43,402 bases of DNA from Bacteroidales bacterium (GTDB lineage: Bacteria; Bacteroidota; Bacteroidia; Bacteroidales; JAEINX01). Location: NCBI GenBank assembly GCA_016342645.1, contig JAEINX010000022.1, positions 1 to 43,402 of the forward strand, read 5' to 3'. Position numbers and translations under genes: made by a program. Positions 16,850 to 26,729 of the stretch are shown in pieces. The notes under the pieces were generated by a model. The model worked only from the letters and a program-made list of their open reading frames with translations. It did no database searches and was not told the DNA's origin. How positions within the stretch are numbered: the first letter of the stretch is position 1; every line of letters starts with the position of its first letter.

Positions 16850-18133
16850 TTATTTGTTTATTGCTTCATTAATTTCCTTAAGTTTTTCATACTTTTTTGT
16901 TCTTGTGTAAATTTCTTTCAAAGTTTCTAAAGTATTTTTATCTGAAGGATTTAATTTATATGCTTCTTCTAAATAAGGTAATGCTTTCTCATAATAAGTA
17001 GTTGCTTCAGTAACCATAGAATTATATTTTTCTTCTTCATTCAAGGGTAAAAGGTTAGCTTCTTTAATAATTGCAACACCCTGATTAAAATAAATGGCAC
17101 CCAAGTTGTAGATGGCATCTGAATAGTCAGGTTTAAGTTCTATTGCTTTATTGTATGCAGCAATTGCATTTTCATAATCTTCTAATTGATCATAATTAGT
17201 TCCGATAGCAAAATAAATCGTAGGATTGGATTGATCAATAGACTCGGCAATCAGAAGGCTTTGGAGGGCTTTCTCCACATTTCCTGAAGAAAGATAAATA
17301 TTTGCTTCCCTTGTAATAAGGTCAAGATTATCAGGCGTTATTTGTTTTCTGATTTCAATATACTCAATTGCTTTAATAGTGTCATTTTGTTCAATAAGTT
17401 GATCTATAGCCCTTAAAACTGCAATATTTTCGTTAACCACTGCTTTTTCATCAACGTTGCCCAGATAATTTTTGCTAACTTCTGCTGCTCTTGCAAAGTT
17501 TTCAGCAGCACCCATATAATCTGAAAGGTTAAAACACTTAACTCCAAGATTAAATATCTGTTCAGTAGAAACGCCAAGATTTATTTTAATGTTTTGTTGA
17601 AGTTGATTATCTCCCTCTGCTTCAGCAAGCGGTAGAGCTTTTCCATAAGCTTCAATAGCAGATGACAATAAATCAGGCTTAATGTTTTTATATTTTCCAT
17701 CGGTGGGCTCGGAAAACGATATTAAATTATTGTTTTCATCAAAAATTAGAATCAATTTATCTTTATATTCTAATTTTCTCCCCTTTTTCCCGTTTTCGAG
17801 TTTAGCTTTCTTATTTGAAATAGGTTTTTCAGGAAAAGAAGGTGGACCAAATATTGCTAAAGCAGCTTGAGCAGAGTCTATGTTCATTCCTAATTTTAAC
17901 ACTGCTTCTTTAATGTAAATTGAATTGATTTCAAGATCGATATTTCCTGCAAGAAACCAAGTTTTCGCTTCTTTATTTGATTCAGGATTCATAGTAGCCT
18001 TGTCTATAGCGATTTTTGCTTTTTCAAGTTGTCCGTTTCTTAAATAATTAGAAGCATTTTGAACTTCAATTTTTTGTGCATTAACAAATGTGAATGATAT
18101 TAATACAGTAATTAAAGCAAATAATTTTTTCAT
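16850..18133 (-). CDS. Exported tetratricopeptide-repeat protein
   Basis: A 427-residue protein with a signal peptide (MKKLFALITVLISFTFVNAQ). TPR units follow: YLRNGQLEKAKIAIDKA near 30-45, a block around 195-225 (FNLSDYMGAAENFARAAEV), and a regular C-terminal run from about 265 with IYFAIGTNYDQLEDYENA and YNLGAIYFNQG. An insert at about 80-150 (beta-rich, with GRKLEYKDKLILIFDENN) interrupts the first unit and looks like a small separate domain. TPRs bind other proteins, and such periplasmic TPR proteins are common in Bacteroidota; the partner is unknown. Confidence 0.85.
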   Translation of the reverse strand: MKKLFALITVLISFTFVNAQKIEVQNASNYLRNGQLEKAKIAIDKATMNPESNKEAKTWFLAGNIDLEINSIYIKEAVLKLGMNIDSAQAALAIFGPPSFPEKPISNKKAKLENGKKGRKLEYKDKLILIFDENNNLISFSEPTDGKYKNIKPDLLSSAIEAYGKALPLAEAEGDNQLQQNIKINLGVSTEQIFNLGVKCFNLSDYMGAAENFARAAEVSKNYLGNVDEKAVVNENIAVLRAIDQLIEQNDTIKAIEYIEIRKQITPDNLDLITREANIYLSSGNVEKALQSLLIAESIDQSNPTIYFAIGTNYDQLEDYENAIAAYNKAIELKPDYSDAIYNLGAIYFNQGVAIIKEANLLPLNEEEKYNSMVTEATTYYEKALPYLEEAYKLNPSDKNTLETLKEIYTRTKKYEKLKEINEAINK

Positions 18134-18196
18134 TTTTATGGTATTAAATTAACAATAATTTTTATATTACAAATAACAATTTTTTATATATTTTGC

Positions 18197-18204
18197 AAAG
18201 TTAT
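18197..18204 (-). promoter_or_regulatory. TAnnTTTG -7 box upstream of the TPR gene
   Basis: TAACTTTG on the minus strand matches the Bacteroidota -7 consensus TAnnTTTG, 64 bases before the start codon at 18133. A -33 TTG lies at 18221-18223, but the spacing of 16 is shorter than the usual 19-21. Confidence 0.45.
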
Positions 18205-18288
18205 AAAATTTCTATATTCCAATAAAGTTTAACAAATAAATTAAAAACATATCAAGCTTTTAAACGCTTAATTTACATTAAATATTTT

Positions 18289-20868
18289 CTATTCTTCGAT
18301 CTTATCTTCAATATTGCTTATTTCTTCATTGGGATTATTGTTTGTTTCAGTAGTTTTTTCTTCACCAACTTGTTTATTTTCAAGCTCCAAAACTTCTTCC
18401 TCGTTTTCAACAACATTGACTTTCGTAACTGCCGCAATCGCATCACCTTCACGAATATTAATTAGTTTAACACCCTGTGTTGCTCTACCCATAACTCTAA
18501 GTTCCCTAACGGCTAACCTTATCATTACTCCTGATTTATTGATTATCATTAAATCGTCGTTATCATAAACGTTTTTAATTGCAATTAAATCACCTGTCTT
18601 GGGAGTAATGTTGATAGTTTTTACACCCTTTCCTCCCCTATTTGTAATTCTGTAATCATCTAATTTTGATCTTTTTCCAAAACCATTTTCTGAAACAACA
18701 AGAACATCATATTCACCATTTTCCAGGCAAATCATTCCAACTACTTCATCCGAAGTGTCCGCCAATCTGATACCTCTTACTCCGGCTGCGTTTCTTCCCA
18801 TAGGCCTAACTTTGGATTCATTGAAGCGAATTGCTCTTCCTGACTTCAAAGCCATTACTATTTCGCTTTCACCTGTGGTAAGTTTAGCTTCCAACAACCT
18901 ATCACCTTCGTTGATTGTAATTGCATTAATTCCGTTTTGTCTTGGTCTGGAGTATGCTTTCACAAAAGTCTTTTTTATTGTTCCTTTTTGAGTACAAAGA
19001 ATTATATAATTATTGTTTAAATATTCTTCATCTTTTAAATCAAGAATATTAATAAAAGCCCTGATTTTATCATCAGGTTCAATGTTAACAAGGTTTTGAA
19101 TTGCCCTGCCCTTAGTAGTTTTTGTGCCTTCGGGGATTTCAAATACTCTGATCCAGAAGCATTTTCCTTTTTCTGTAAATAATAATAAATAGTTGTGATT
19201 TGTTGCAACAAACATATATTCAAGGAAATCATCACCTCTTGCAGCACTTCCCCTTGCTCCTATTCCTCCCCTATTTTGACGCCTGTAATCAATTAAGGGT
19301 GTTCTTTTTATATATCCGAGATGAGAAATTGTTATTACAACTTCTTCATTTGGAATTGTGTCTTCAATCTTAAAATCATCAGCTGAATAAACAATTTCGG
19401 TTTTGGCTTCATCTCCGTATTTCTCCTTAATTTCAATTAATTCTTCTTTAATTATATTCATACGAATTATGATATCGCCAAGAATTTCTTTTAATTTTTT
19501 AATTTTTTCAAGAAGTTCCTGGTAATCTGATTTTATTTTATCACGTTCCAAACCTGTAAGTTTCTGTAAACGCATATCAAGAATGGCTCTTGCTTGAATT
19601 TCGGATAATTCAAATCTTTCGATAAGTCCGTTTCTTGCTTCTTCCGGAGTTTTTGAAGCTCTGATCAAAGCAATAACTTCATCTAAATTATCAAGTGCAA
19701 TTAGTAAACCTTCAAGTATATGTGCTTTTTTCTCAGCTTCTTTAAGTTCATATTTAGTTCTTCTATTGACTATATCATGGCGATGATCTACAAAATGGCC
19801 AACAATATCTTTAAGGTTTAGCATTTCAGGTCTTCCTTTTACTAATGCAATATTATTGATGCTAAAAGATGATTGCAAGGAAGTTAATTTATATAATTTA
19901 TTTAGAACAACGTTTGTAATAGCGTCTCTTTTAAGCTCATAAACAATTCTCATTCCATCTCTATCCGATTCATCCCTAATGTCGGATATTCCTTCAATTT
20001 TTTTATCATTAATCAGGTCAGCAGTTTTCTTAATCATTTCTGCCTTATTTACCATATAAGGGATGGAAGTTGCAATAATGTTTTCTCTGCCACTTGAAGT
20101 TTCTTCAATTGTAGTTTCGCCTCTCATAACTACTCTTCCACGACCCGTTTCATAAGCGTCTTTTACTCCTTCATAACCATAAATTATTCCGCCTGTAGGA
20201 AAATCAGGGGCTTTAATATACTTCATCAAATCACTTATCGTAATATCTTCATTATTAACCTTAGCATCAATGAAGGCAATAACACCATCAATAACTTCAG
20301 ATAGATTATGAGGGGGCATATTTGTAGCCATTCCAACGGCAATTCCTGAGGCTCCATTAATTAGCAGGTTTGGAATCCTTGTTGGCATCACGGTTGGTTC
20401 GTATAGAGAATCATCAAAATTTAATTGAAAATCAACAGTTTCTTTATCAATATCAGCTAAAATTTCTTCAGCAATCTTGCGTAAACGAGCTTCAGTATAT
20501 CTCATTGCAGCAGGGCTGTCCCCATCAATTGATCCAAAATTTCCTTGTCCATCAATTAAAGGGTAACGCATCGACCAATATTGTGCCATTCTTACCATTG
20601 CATAGTAAACCGAAGTATCACCGTGAGGGTGGTATTTTCCGAGCACCTCCCCTACTATTCTGGCAGATTTTTTATAAGACCTGTTTGATAAAATGCCTAA
20701 ATCATACATTCCGTAGAGTACTCGCCTGTGAACAGGTTTTAAGCCATCGCGTACATCAGGTAAGGCTCGTGACACAATTACCGACATTGAATAATCAATG
20801 TAGGCTGATTTCATTTGATTTTCTATATTTACCTTAACTATTTTTTCACTTTTTGAGAAATTATCCAT
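18289..20868 (-). CDS. gyrA: DNA gyrase subunit A
   Basis: An 859-residue GyrA, the breakage-reunion subunit that with GyrB introduces negative supercoils. The catalytic Tyr is Tyr124 in [10 protein letters not shown]. The quinolone region reads [17 protein letters not shown], so the E. coli Ser83 and Asp87 positions are Thr85 and Tyr89. The C-terminal pinwheel domain holds six-blade-type repeats and a GyrA box-like TNRGGKG. The extreme C-terminus is an acidic tail rich in Glu and Asn, as in many family members. The gene is followed by 155 bases and then the TPR gene on the same strand. Confidence 0.97.
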   Translation of the reverse strand: MDNFSKSEKIVKVNIENQMKSAYIDYSMSVIVSRALPDVRDGLKPVHRRVLYGMYDLGILSNRSYKKSARIVGEVLGKYHPHGDTSVYYAMVRMAQYWSMRYPLIDGQGNFGSIDGDSPAAMRYTEARLRKIAEEILADIDKETVDFQLNFDDSLYEPTVMPTRIPNLLINGASGIAVGMATNMPPHNLSEVIDGVIAFIDAKVNNEDITISDLMKYIKAPDFPTGGIIYGYEGVKDAYETGRGRVVMRGETTIEETSSGRENIIATSIPYMVNKAEMIKKTADLINDKKIEGISDIRDESDRDGMRIVYELKRDAITNVVLNKLYKLTSLQSSFSINNIALVKGRPEMLNLKDIVGHFVDHRHDIVNRRTKYELKEAEKKAHILEGLLIALDNLDEVIALIRASKTPEEARNGLIERFELSEIQARAILDMRLQKLTGLERDKIKSDYQELLEKIKKLKEILGDIIIRMNIIKEELIEIKEKYGDEAKTEIVYSADDFKIEDTIPNEEVVITISHLGYIKRTPLIDYRRQNRGGIGARGSAARGDDFLEYMFVATNHNYLLLFTEKGKCFWIRVFEIPEGTKTTKGRAIQNLVNIEPDDKIRAFINILDLKDEEYLNNNYIILCTQKGTIKKTFVKAYSRPRQNGINAITINEGDRLLEAKLTTGESEIVMALKSGRAIRFNESKVRPMGRNAAGVRGIRLADTSDEVVGMICLENGEYDVLVVSENGFGKRSKLDDYRITNRGGKGVKTINITPKTGDLIAIKNVYDNDDLMIINKSGVMIRLAVRELRVMGRATQGVKLINIREGDAIAAVTKVNVVENEEEVLELENKQVGEEKTTETNNNPNEEISNIEDKIEE

Positions 20869-21270
20869 TTATATTATCCTTTGTATAAGTAAGTTACGTT
20901 TTCTATAAATAATTTACGAAATTATTAAGAATAATTGATTTTTCAAAACTTTTTTATATAATAATTGCATAAATTTTTAAGATAATAAGTCAGCATATTT
21001 TATTAATAATATTAATTAAAAGGATTATGATAGTTTATTTTTGGGGGTATTGAATCCCAAATAATTATTAACATTTCAGTGTTGAAAAATAATGTTATAA
21101 TTTTATTAGTATAATCAAATTTAAACTATTTTTACAAAATGAAATTATATTCATAAATTTAAATTTATAGAAAAACAGGATTAGCTATAAACTGTCAAAT
21201 TTATCTAATCTTTTTCATCTTAAATCTATAAAATATATAATTTTGCAATGAAAAATTAATAGAAATTAGA
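20869..21270. other. Divergent spacer between gyrA and clpC
   Basis: A 402-base AT-rich spacer with start-proximal promoters for both genes expected. A -7 box for clpC is at 21238. No RNA gene or repeat was recognised here. Confidence 0.5.
21238..21245 (+). promoter_or_regulatory. TAnnTTTG -7 box of clpC
   Basis: TAATTTTG matches the Bacteroidota -7 consensus 25 bases before the clpC ATG. Initiation a few bases downstream would leave a leader of about 20 bases. No clean -33 TTTG was found at the usual distance. No CIRCE-type inverted repeat is visible, so HrcA control is not indicated. Confidence 0.45.
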
Positions 21271-23832
21271 ATGGAAGCAAAATTTTCACAAAGAGTTAAG
21301 GACGTCATCACATATAGCCGTGAAGAAGCCATGAGACTTGGAAATAACTATATCGGAATTGAGCATTTATTACTTGGAATTTTACGTGAAGGAGGAGGAC
21401 GTGCTATAGAAATTCTTTTATATTTAGGCATTGACTTGAAAAAAATTAAACGGGAGATAGAGCATGCAATTGCAAATTATAATGATAAAATATCTGATAG
21501 CGAAAACATACCTATAATTAAGCAAGCAGAAAGAGCCCTGAAAATTACATATCTTGAAGCAAAACAATTAAATTGTGATCTTATTGGAACAGAGCATCTG
21601 TTACTTGCAATTTTAAAAGATGAAAATAATATAGTTACAAAGTCATTTCAAAAAAAAGGCATTGACTATAAAGAAATTAAAAACGAACTTTCTTATTACT
21701 CAAAAGTTGACAAAACAGAAAAAGTAAAGAAAAATAGTCCTAAAAGTGATATTTCAGAAAATGCGGATGAGGAAGTTGGAGAAGGTGGAGGGAAAATTTA
21801 TGGTGGCGGTATGAAAAAAGCACCTGTCGGCAAATCAAAAACTCCGGTTTTAGATAATTTTGGACGTGATTTGACAAAATCTGCTGAAGACGACCGTCTT
21901 GATCCTATTGTTGGCCGTCAAAAAGAATTAGAGCGAATAGCACAAATTCTAAGCCGTCGAAAAAAAAATAACCCAATTCTAATTGGTGAACCTGGAGTAG
22001 GCAAATCAGCTATTGCTGAAGGACTTGCTATTAGAATTGTTGACAGAAAAGTTTCAAGGGCTTTATTTAATAAACGAATTGTAACATTAGACCTTGCTTC
22101 CTTAGTTGCCGGTACAAAATATCGTGGCCAGTTTGAGGAAAGGATGAAAGCGGTTTTAAATGAATTAGAAAAAAATCCCAATATTATTCTTTTCATTGAT
22201 GAAATTCATACAATAGTTGGTGCAGGAAATGCCGCCGGCTCACTTGATGCCTCAAATATGTTTAAACCGGCTCTTGCCCGTGGTGATATTCAATGTATTG
22301 GTGCAACTACTCTTGATGAATATCGACAATTTATCGAAAAAGATGGAGCCCTCGACAGAAGATTTCAAAAAATCCTTGTTGACCCGACAACAACTGAAGA
22401 AACTGTTGGTATTCTGCAAAATATTAAAGAAAAATATGAAGATCATCACCTTGTCACCTATAGCAATGAAGCAATAAAAGCTTGCGTTTCTCTAACTAAC
22501 AGATATATGAGTGACCGACATCTTCCCGATAAAGCAATTGATGCATTAGATGAATCGGGTTCGCGTGTTCATATAACAAATATTCATGTTCCGATAGAAA
22601 TAATTAAAATTGAAAACCTGATTGAAGAAACAAAACAAAACAAAACAAATGCAATAAATAGTCAAAAATTTGAAGAAGCCGCCGAATACCGCGATTTGGA
22701 ACGAAAACTTCAAAATGATTTGGAAGTGAAGAAAAAAGAATGGGAGGAAGATTCCAAAATTCATAGAGAAACCGTAACGGAAGAAAATGTTGCTGAGGTA
22801 GTTGCAATGATGACAGGTGTTCCGGTTCAACGTATTGCTCAAAACGAAGGTGAACGTTTATTAACCATGGAAGATGAAATTGGAGGATCTGTAATTGGGC
22901 AAAGTGAAGCCATAAAAAAAATAGTAAGAGCAATTCGAAGAAACCGCACAGGTCTAAAAGATCCAAACAAACCTATTGGATCATTTATTTTTCTTGGACC
23001 TACAGGGGTTGGTAAAACATATCTGGCAAAAGTTCTTGCAAAATTTCTTTTCGATTCTGAGGATTCCTTAATAAGAATTGACATGAGCGAGTACATGGAA
23101 AAGTTTGCTGTTTCCCGCCTTATCGGTGCTCCTCCAGGCTATGTCGGATACGAAGAAGGAGGCCAATTGACCGAAAAAGTCAGGCGTAAACCCTATTCTA
23201 TAATTTTATTAGATGAAATTGAAAAAGCACACCCGGACGTTTTTCATTTATTGCTTCAAGTTCTTGACGATGGTGCTTTAACAGATAGTTTTGGACGAAA
23301 GGTTGATTTCAAAAACACTATTATTATTATGACCTCGAATATCGGTTCAAGGCAACTTAAAGATTTCGGACATGGCGTTGGGTTTTCCACTTCTGCCAAG
23401 CGCAACTCAAAAGCAAATTTAACACAGGGAGTTATTGAAAATGCTCTAAAAAAAGCTTTTGCACCTGAATTTCTTAATCGGATTGACGATGTTGTGATTT
23501 TTGAATCTCTTGAAAAAGAATCTATTAATAAAATAATTGATATTGAATTAGCTTACCTTTATGGGCGCATAAACAAACTCGGATATAAAATTTCAATTAG
23601 CGATAAAGCCAAAGAATTCATTGTTGAAAAAGGTTGGGACGAGCAGTATGGAGCCAGGCCTTTAAAACGTGCAATTCAAAAATATATTGAGGATAAACTC
23701 GCCGAAAAACTTTTAACAGAAAAACTAAGCCAAGACTCTCAAATAATTATTGATTTTGATATAATAAAAGAAGATATTAATATTGAAATTCGAAAACCCG
23801 AAAAACCTTTAATTAAAAAAGGAGAAAAATAA
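21271..23832 (+). CDS. clpC: ATP-dependent Clp protease ATPase subunit ClpC
   Basis: An 853-residue Hsp100 unfoldase. Two Clp N-domain repeats (about 1-145) lead to AAA domain 1 with Walker A GEPGVGKS (about 239-246) and Walker B ILFIDEIHTIVGAG. A UVR-type coiled insert follows (QKFEEAAEYRDLERKL), then AAA domain 2 with GPTGVGKT (about 576) and ILLDEIEKAHPDVF, and a ClpB D2-small domain. The UVR motif and the short middle region indicate ClpC rather than ClpB. A GVGF sequence after domain 2 Walker B may be the ClpP-docking loop. It feeds damaged proteins to ClpP; no clpP is in the window. Confidence 0.95.
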   Translation: MEAKFSQRVKDVITYSREEAMRLGNNYIGIEHLLLGILREGGGRAIEILLYLGIDLKKIKREIEHAIANYNDKISDSENIPIIKQAERALKITYLEAKQLNCDLIGTEHLLLAILKDENNIVTKSFQKKGIDYKEIKNELSYYSKVDKTEKVKKNSPKSDISENADEEVGEGGGKIYGGGMKKAPVGKSKTPVLDNFGRDLTKSAEDDRLDPIVGRQKELERIAQILSRRKKNNPILIGEPGVGKSAIAEGLAIRIVDRKVSRALFNKRIVTLDLASLVAGTKYRGQFEERMKAVLNELEKNPNIILFIDEIHTIVGAGNAAGSLDASNMFKPALARGDIQCIGATTLDEYRQFIEKDGALDRRFQKILVDPTTTEETVGILQNIKEKYEDHHLVTYSNEAIKACVSLTNRYMSDRHLPDKAIDALDESGSRVHITNIHVPIEIIKIENLIEETKQNKTNAINSQKFEEAAEYRDLERKLQNDLEVKKKEWEEDSKIHRETVTEENVAEVVAMMTGVPVQRIAQNEGERLLTMEDEIGGSVIGQSEAIKKIVRAIRRNRTGLKDPNKPIGSFIFLGPTGVGKTYLAKVLAKFLFDSEDSLIRIDMSEYMEKFAVSRLIGAPPGYVGYEEGGQLTEKVRRKPYSIILLDEIEKAHPDVFHLLLQVLDDGALTDSFGRKVDFKNTIIIMTSNIGSRQLKDFGHGVGFSTSAKRNSKANLTQGVIENALKKAFAPEFLNRIDDVVIFESLEKESINKIIDIELAYLYGRINKLGYKISISDKAKEFIVEKGWDEQYGARPLKRAIQKYIEDKLAEKLLTEKLSQDSQIIIDFDIIKEDINIEIRKPEKPLIKKGEK

Positions 23833-24564
23833 TTATAAAAGATCATCAATTTCTTGCTGAAATTGAGTTTTTGTTTGACCTTTAACAGATTGGAAATCGT
23901 CATAATAACTTGAAATATTATCAACTATTTCTTTATTCTGATGCGAAAAATATTTTATAGAAACGAAAAATCCATCATCCGAAAAATTAATTATTCTTCC
24001 ATCATTATTGTCAATTTCAAAATTCTCATCATCAACAAGATACTCTTTGCAATATTTCTTAATTAAAGTTTCTGAAAATTTGGCAATATTAATATTTTTA
24101 TCCTCTTTTTTAATTACATACTCTCCCATAAAAAATATATTATCATAAAAAAAGTATAAAGCTTTTATTTCTGAATTGAACATAGAAACTTTATAACCGG
24201 CAACTTTTAATTCTTTTGAATTCAGCAAAAAAACATTATAGCAAAATGGGATTCCTTTTGCCTTAATCAGTTCAGAATATTTAATAAAAAATTTTGTGTC
24301 ACCAAATTGAATATCTTTTTGTGTTTTTATTTTTTTTTGTTTCCCATTTGTTAATAAAGGAATAATATGAAAAATAATTTCATCTTTAAAACAATAAACA
24401 TGTGGGCTTTTCTTTGTATAATTTTTATATAAACTTACATATTTATAGCTATATTCTCCATAAAATAACTTAATGTAAAACAATGAAAATCGAGGGATTG
24501 ATTTTATTACAAAAAAAGTAAATATAAAAAGTATTACAGCGCCTGCAATTAACTGTATTTCCAT
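23833..24564 (-). CDS. Membrane-anchored hypothetical protein
   Basis: A 243-residue protein with one N-terminal membrane helix (IAGAVILFIFTFFVIKSI) and a soluble alpha/beta domain after it. No family was recognised. Its stop codon directly abuts that of clpC (23832/23833), so the two convergent genes share no spacer and each transcript must run into the other or end inside it. A possible link to ClpC is not supported beyond proximity. Confidence 0.65.
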   Translation of the reverse strand: MEIQLIAGAVILFIFTFFVIKSIPRFSLFYIKLFYGEYSYKYVSLYKNYTKKSPHVYCFKDEIIFHIIPLLTNGKQKKIKTQKDIQFGDTKFFIKYSELIKAKGIPFCYNVFLLNSKELKVAGYKVSMFNSEIKALYFFYDNIFFMGEYVIKKEDKNINIAKFSETLIKKYCKEYLVDDENFEIDNNDGRIINFSDDGFFVSIKYFSHQNKEIVDNISSYYDDFQSVKGQTKTQFQQEIDDLL

Positions 24565-24670
24565 AATTTTAATTCATTAAAATGTCGAAGTATAACAAAA
24601 TTTAAGAAATTCACAATTTTAAAATATATCTATGTGTGATTTAATATTTCTACAAAATTACATTTTTATT

Positions 24671-24678
24671 TATATTTG
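24671..24678 (+). promoter_or_regulatory. TAnnTTTG -7 box upstream of the long acyl-CoA dehydrogenase
   Basis: TATATTTG matches the Bacteroidota -7 consensus, 79 bases before the ATG at 24758. A recognisable -33 TTTG is missing. Confidence 0.45.
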
Positions 24679-24757
24679 CAGCCAAAAAAAATAATATTAA
24701 TTATAAATATTTAATTCTTAATTTAAGCGGATACTTTTTTTCACAACAATTTCAAAT

Positions 24758-26551
24758 ATGGAACAAGATAAGATATTAGCCGGAGGTGAATTTTTACTAA
24801 AAGAGAAAAGTGTAGGAAGCACATTCATACCTGAAGAATTTGATGAAGAACAGAAAATGATTATTCAAACATGTGAAGATTTTCTTGAAGCCGAAGTGTT
24901 TCCAAATCTCGACAGAATTGATAATCAAGAGAAAGGACTTATGCCTGAATTATTATCCAAAGCAGGTGAGCTTGGATTGCTTGGGATTTCAATTCCTGAA
25001 GAGTATGATGGTTTCGATCAATCTTTTTTGACTTCGATGAGAGCAAATGAAGCAATTGGGTCTGCACATTCCTATTCTGTTGCTTTTATGGCTCATACAG
25101 GAATTGGTACTTTGCCAATTTTGTATTATGGAAATGAAGAACAAAAACAGAAATATATTCCAAAATTAGCAAGCGGCGAATTAAAAGCAGCATATTGTCT
25201 GACAGAACCGGGAGCAGGTTCAGATGCTAATTCGGGAAAAACCCGTGCAACTCTATCGGAAGATGGTAAGCATTATATTTTAAATGGGCAAAAAATGTGG
25301 ATTACCAATGGGGGATTTGCAGATATTCAAACTGTTTTTGCTAAAATAGATAACGATAGAGTTTTAAGTGCATTTATTGTTGAACGCAACTGGGATGGAG
25401 TTGTTATAAATCCCGAAGAAAAAAAAATGGGTATAAAAGGTTCATCAACTACTCAAGTTTTTTATAATGATGTTAAAATTCCTGCTGAAAATTTGCTTGG
25501 AACCAGAGGACAAGGTTTTAGAATTGCATTAAATATTTTACACATCGGACGAATAAAACTCGGTGCCACGGTTTTAGGCGCTGCCAAACGAACAATTGGT
25601 CTTTCCGTTAATTATGCCAACGAGAGAAAACAATTTGGGACATTGATTTCAAATTTTGGTGCTATTAAGTATAAACTTGCCGAGCAAGTAATCAAAACTT
25701 TTTCAACCGAATCGGCTGTTTATGCTGCGTCAAAAGATATTGAAGATACAATAGAATTGTATTTATCTAAAGGAATGTCAAAAGGAGAAGCAAATATTAA
25801 GGCTTGTGCTCAATATGCAATTGAATGTGCTTTGCTGAAAGTTCTCGGATCAGAATCTCTTGATTACATTTCAGATGAAGCTGTTCAGATTTATGGTGGT
25901 ATGGGATTCTCAGCCGAAGCTCCTGTTGACAGGGGATATCGTGACTCGAGAATTAATAGAATTTTTGAAGGTACTAACGAAATCAACAGACTTTTAATGG
26001 TAGATACGGTTTTGAAAAGAGCAATGAAAGGTGAAATTGATCTTTTTCAACAAGCAAAAAAAGTGGTTGAAGAATTAAATGAAACATTAGAACAGGAATA
26101 TGTAATTAAAAATTATTTTGAAGAGAAAAGAGATTATATTCAAAATTTCAAAAATGCAATTTTGATGATTCTTGGGGTGGGAACAGAAAAATTCAAGAGA
26201 AAATTTGTTTTTGAACAGGAAATTTGGATGAATATTTCAGATATGATAATTCAATTATATGCTGCTGAATCAACTCTTTATCGTGTTGAAAAAATGGAGA
26301 TACTCAAAGAAGATTCCGGTTTAAATGGTATTGGTGTTTATAAAAATATTCTCGATGTACTAATTTATGATGCTGCTGATGATATTTACAAAAATGGTGC
26401 TGATGCAATAAATTCTTTCACAAAAGGAAAAGAACAACAATTATTGCTTAAAGCTTTAACAAAATTTACAAGAGTTTCGGCAGTTAATGTTAAAGAAGCA
26501 AGAAAAGCAATTGCTGAAAAATTAATTGACGATAACAGATATAACTTCTAA
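24758..26551 (+). CDS. Acyl-CoA dehydrogenase with C-terminal extension (long-chain type)
   Basis: A 597-residue FAD flavoprotein that oxidises acyl-CoA to trans-2-enoyl-CoA. The core has YCLTEPGAGSDANSGKT, MWITNGGFAD and YGGMGFSAEAPVDRGYRDSR, and the catalytic base is probably Glu404 in RIFEGTNE. About 190 residues beyond the 380-residue core form an extra helical domain as in VLCAD/ACAD9-type enzymes, suggesting long-chain substrates. The gene is convergent with a second acyl-CoA dehydrogenase 178 bases on. Electron transfer flavoprotein genes are not in the window. Confidence 0.92.
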   Translation: MEQDKILAGGEFLLKEKSVGSTFIPEEFDEEQKMIIQTCEDFLEAEVFPNLDRIDNQEKGLMPELLSKAGELGLLGISIPEEYDGFDQSFLTSMRANEAIGSAHSYSVAFMAHTGIGTLPILYYGNEEQKQKYIPKLASGELKAAYCLTEPGAGSDANSGKTRATLSEDGKHYILNGQKMWITNGGFADIQTVFAKIDNDRVLSAFIVERNWDGVVINPEEKKMGIKGSSTTQVFYNDVKIPAENLLGTRGQGFRIALNILHIGRIKLGATVLGAAKRTIGLSVNYANERKQFGTLISNFGAIKYKLAEQVIKTFSTESAVYAASKDIEDTIELYLSKGMSKGEANIKACAQYAIECALLKVLGSESLDYISDEAVQIYGGMGFSAEAPVDRGYRDSRINRIFEGTNEINRLLMVDTVLKRAMKGEIDLFQQAKKVVEELNETLEQEYVIKNYFEEKRDYIQNFKNAILMILGVGTEKFKRKFVFEQEIWMNISDMIIQLYAAESTLYRVEKMEILKEDSGLNGIGVYKNILDVLIYDAADDIYKNGADAINSFTKGKEQQLLLKALTKFTRVSAVNVKEARKAIAEKLIDDNRYNF

Positions 26552-26608
26552 TTTTTGAATTCAAAATCATTTAAGCACTACAAATTCAAATTTTAAATAA
26601 ATAGCTAA

Positions 26609-26658
26609 ATTGTTAAATTGTTATATTGCTTTAAAAAACAATATAACAATTTAACAAT
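26609..26658. terminator. Perfect 20-bp inverted repeat between convergent genes
   Basis: ATTGTTAAATTGTTATATTG (26609-26628) is exactly complementary to 26639-26658 around a 10-base loop. It sits between two convergent acyl-CoA dehydrogenase genes and could end transcripts from both sides, though the stem is AT-rich and the 3' T-run is poor. Internally each arm contains the near-direct repeat TTGTTAAATTGTTA. It may equally be one of the palindromic insertions that recur in this genome. Confidence 0.65.
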
Positions 26659-26729
26659 ATTATAAAAAAGTCAAAATCTTTAAGTTTACTTTCGAGATTA
26701 TTATTTTGAGGATAAAAAATATGAAATAT

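Noticed and set aside
20869..21270. Search for a CIRCE or other heat-shock operator upstream of clpC
   Set aside because: No suitable inverted repeat was visible.
22546..22966. Open frames of 98-120 codons on the strand opposite clpC
   Set aside because: Antisense shadows of a strongly conserved gene, with unnatural Leu/Phe-rich composition.
23820..23845. Zero-gap convergent ends of clpC and the 23833 gene as a sign of antisense control
   Set aside because: Abutting stops are common in compact genomes and nothing else points to regulation.
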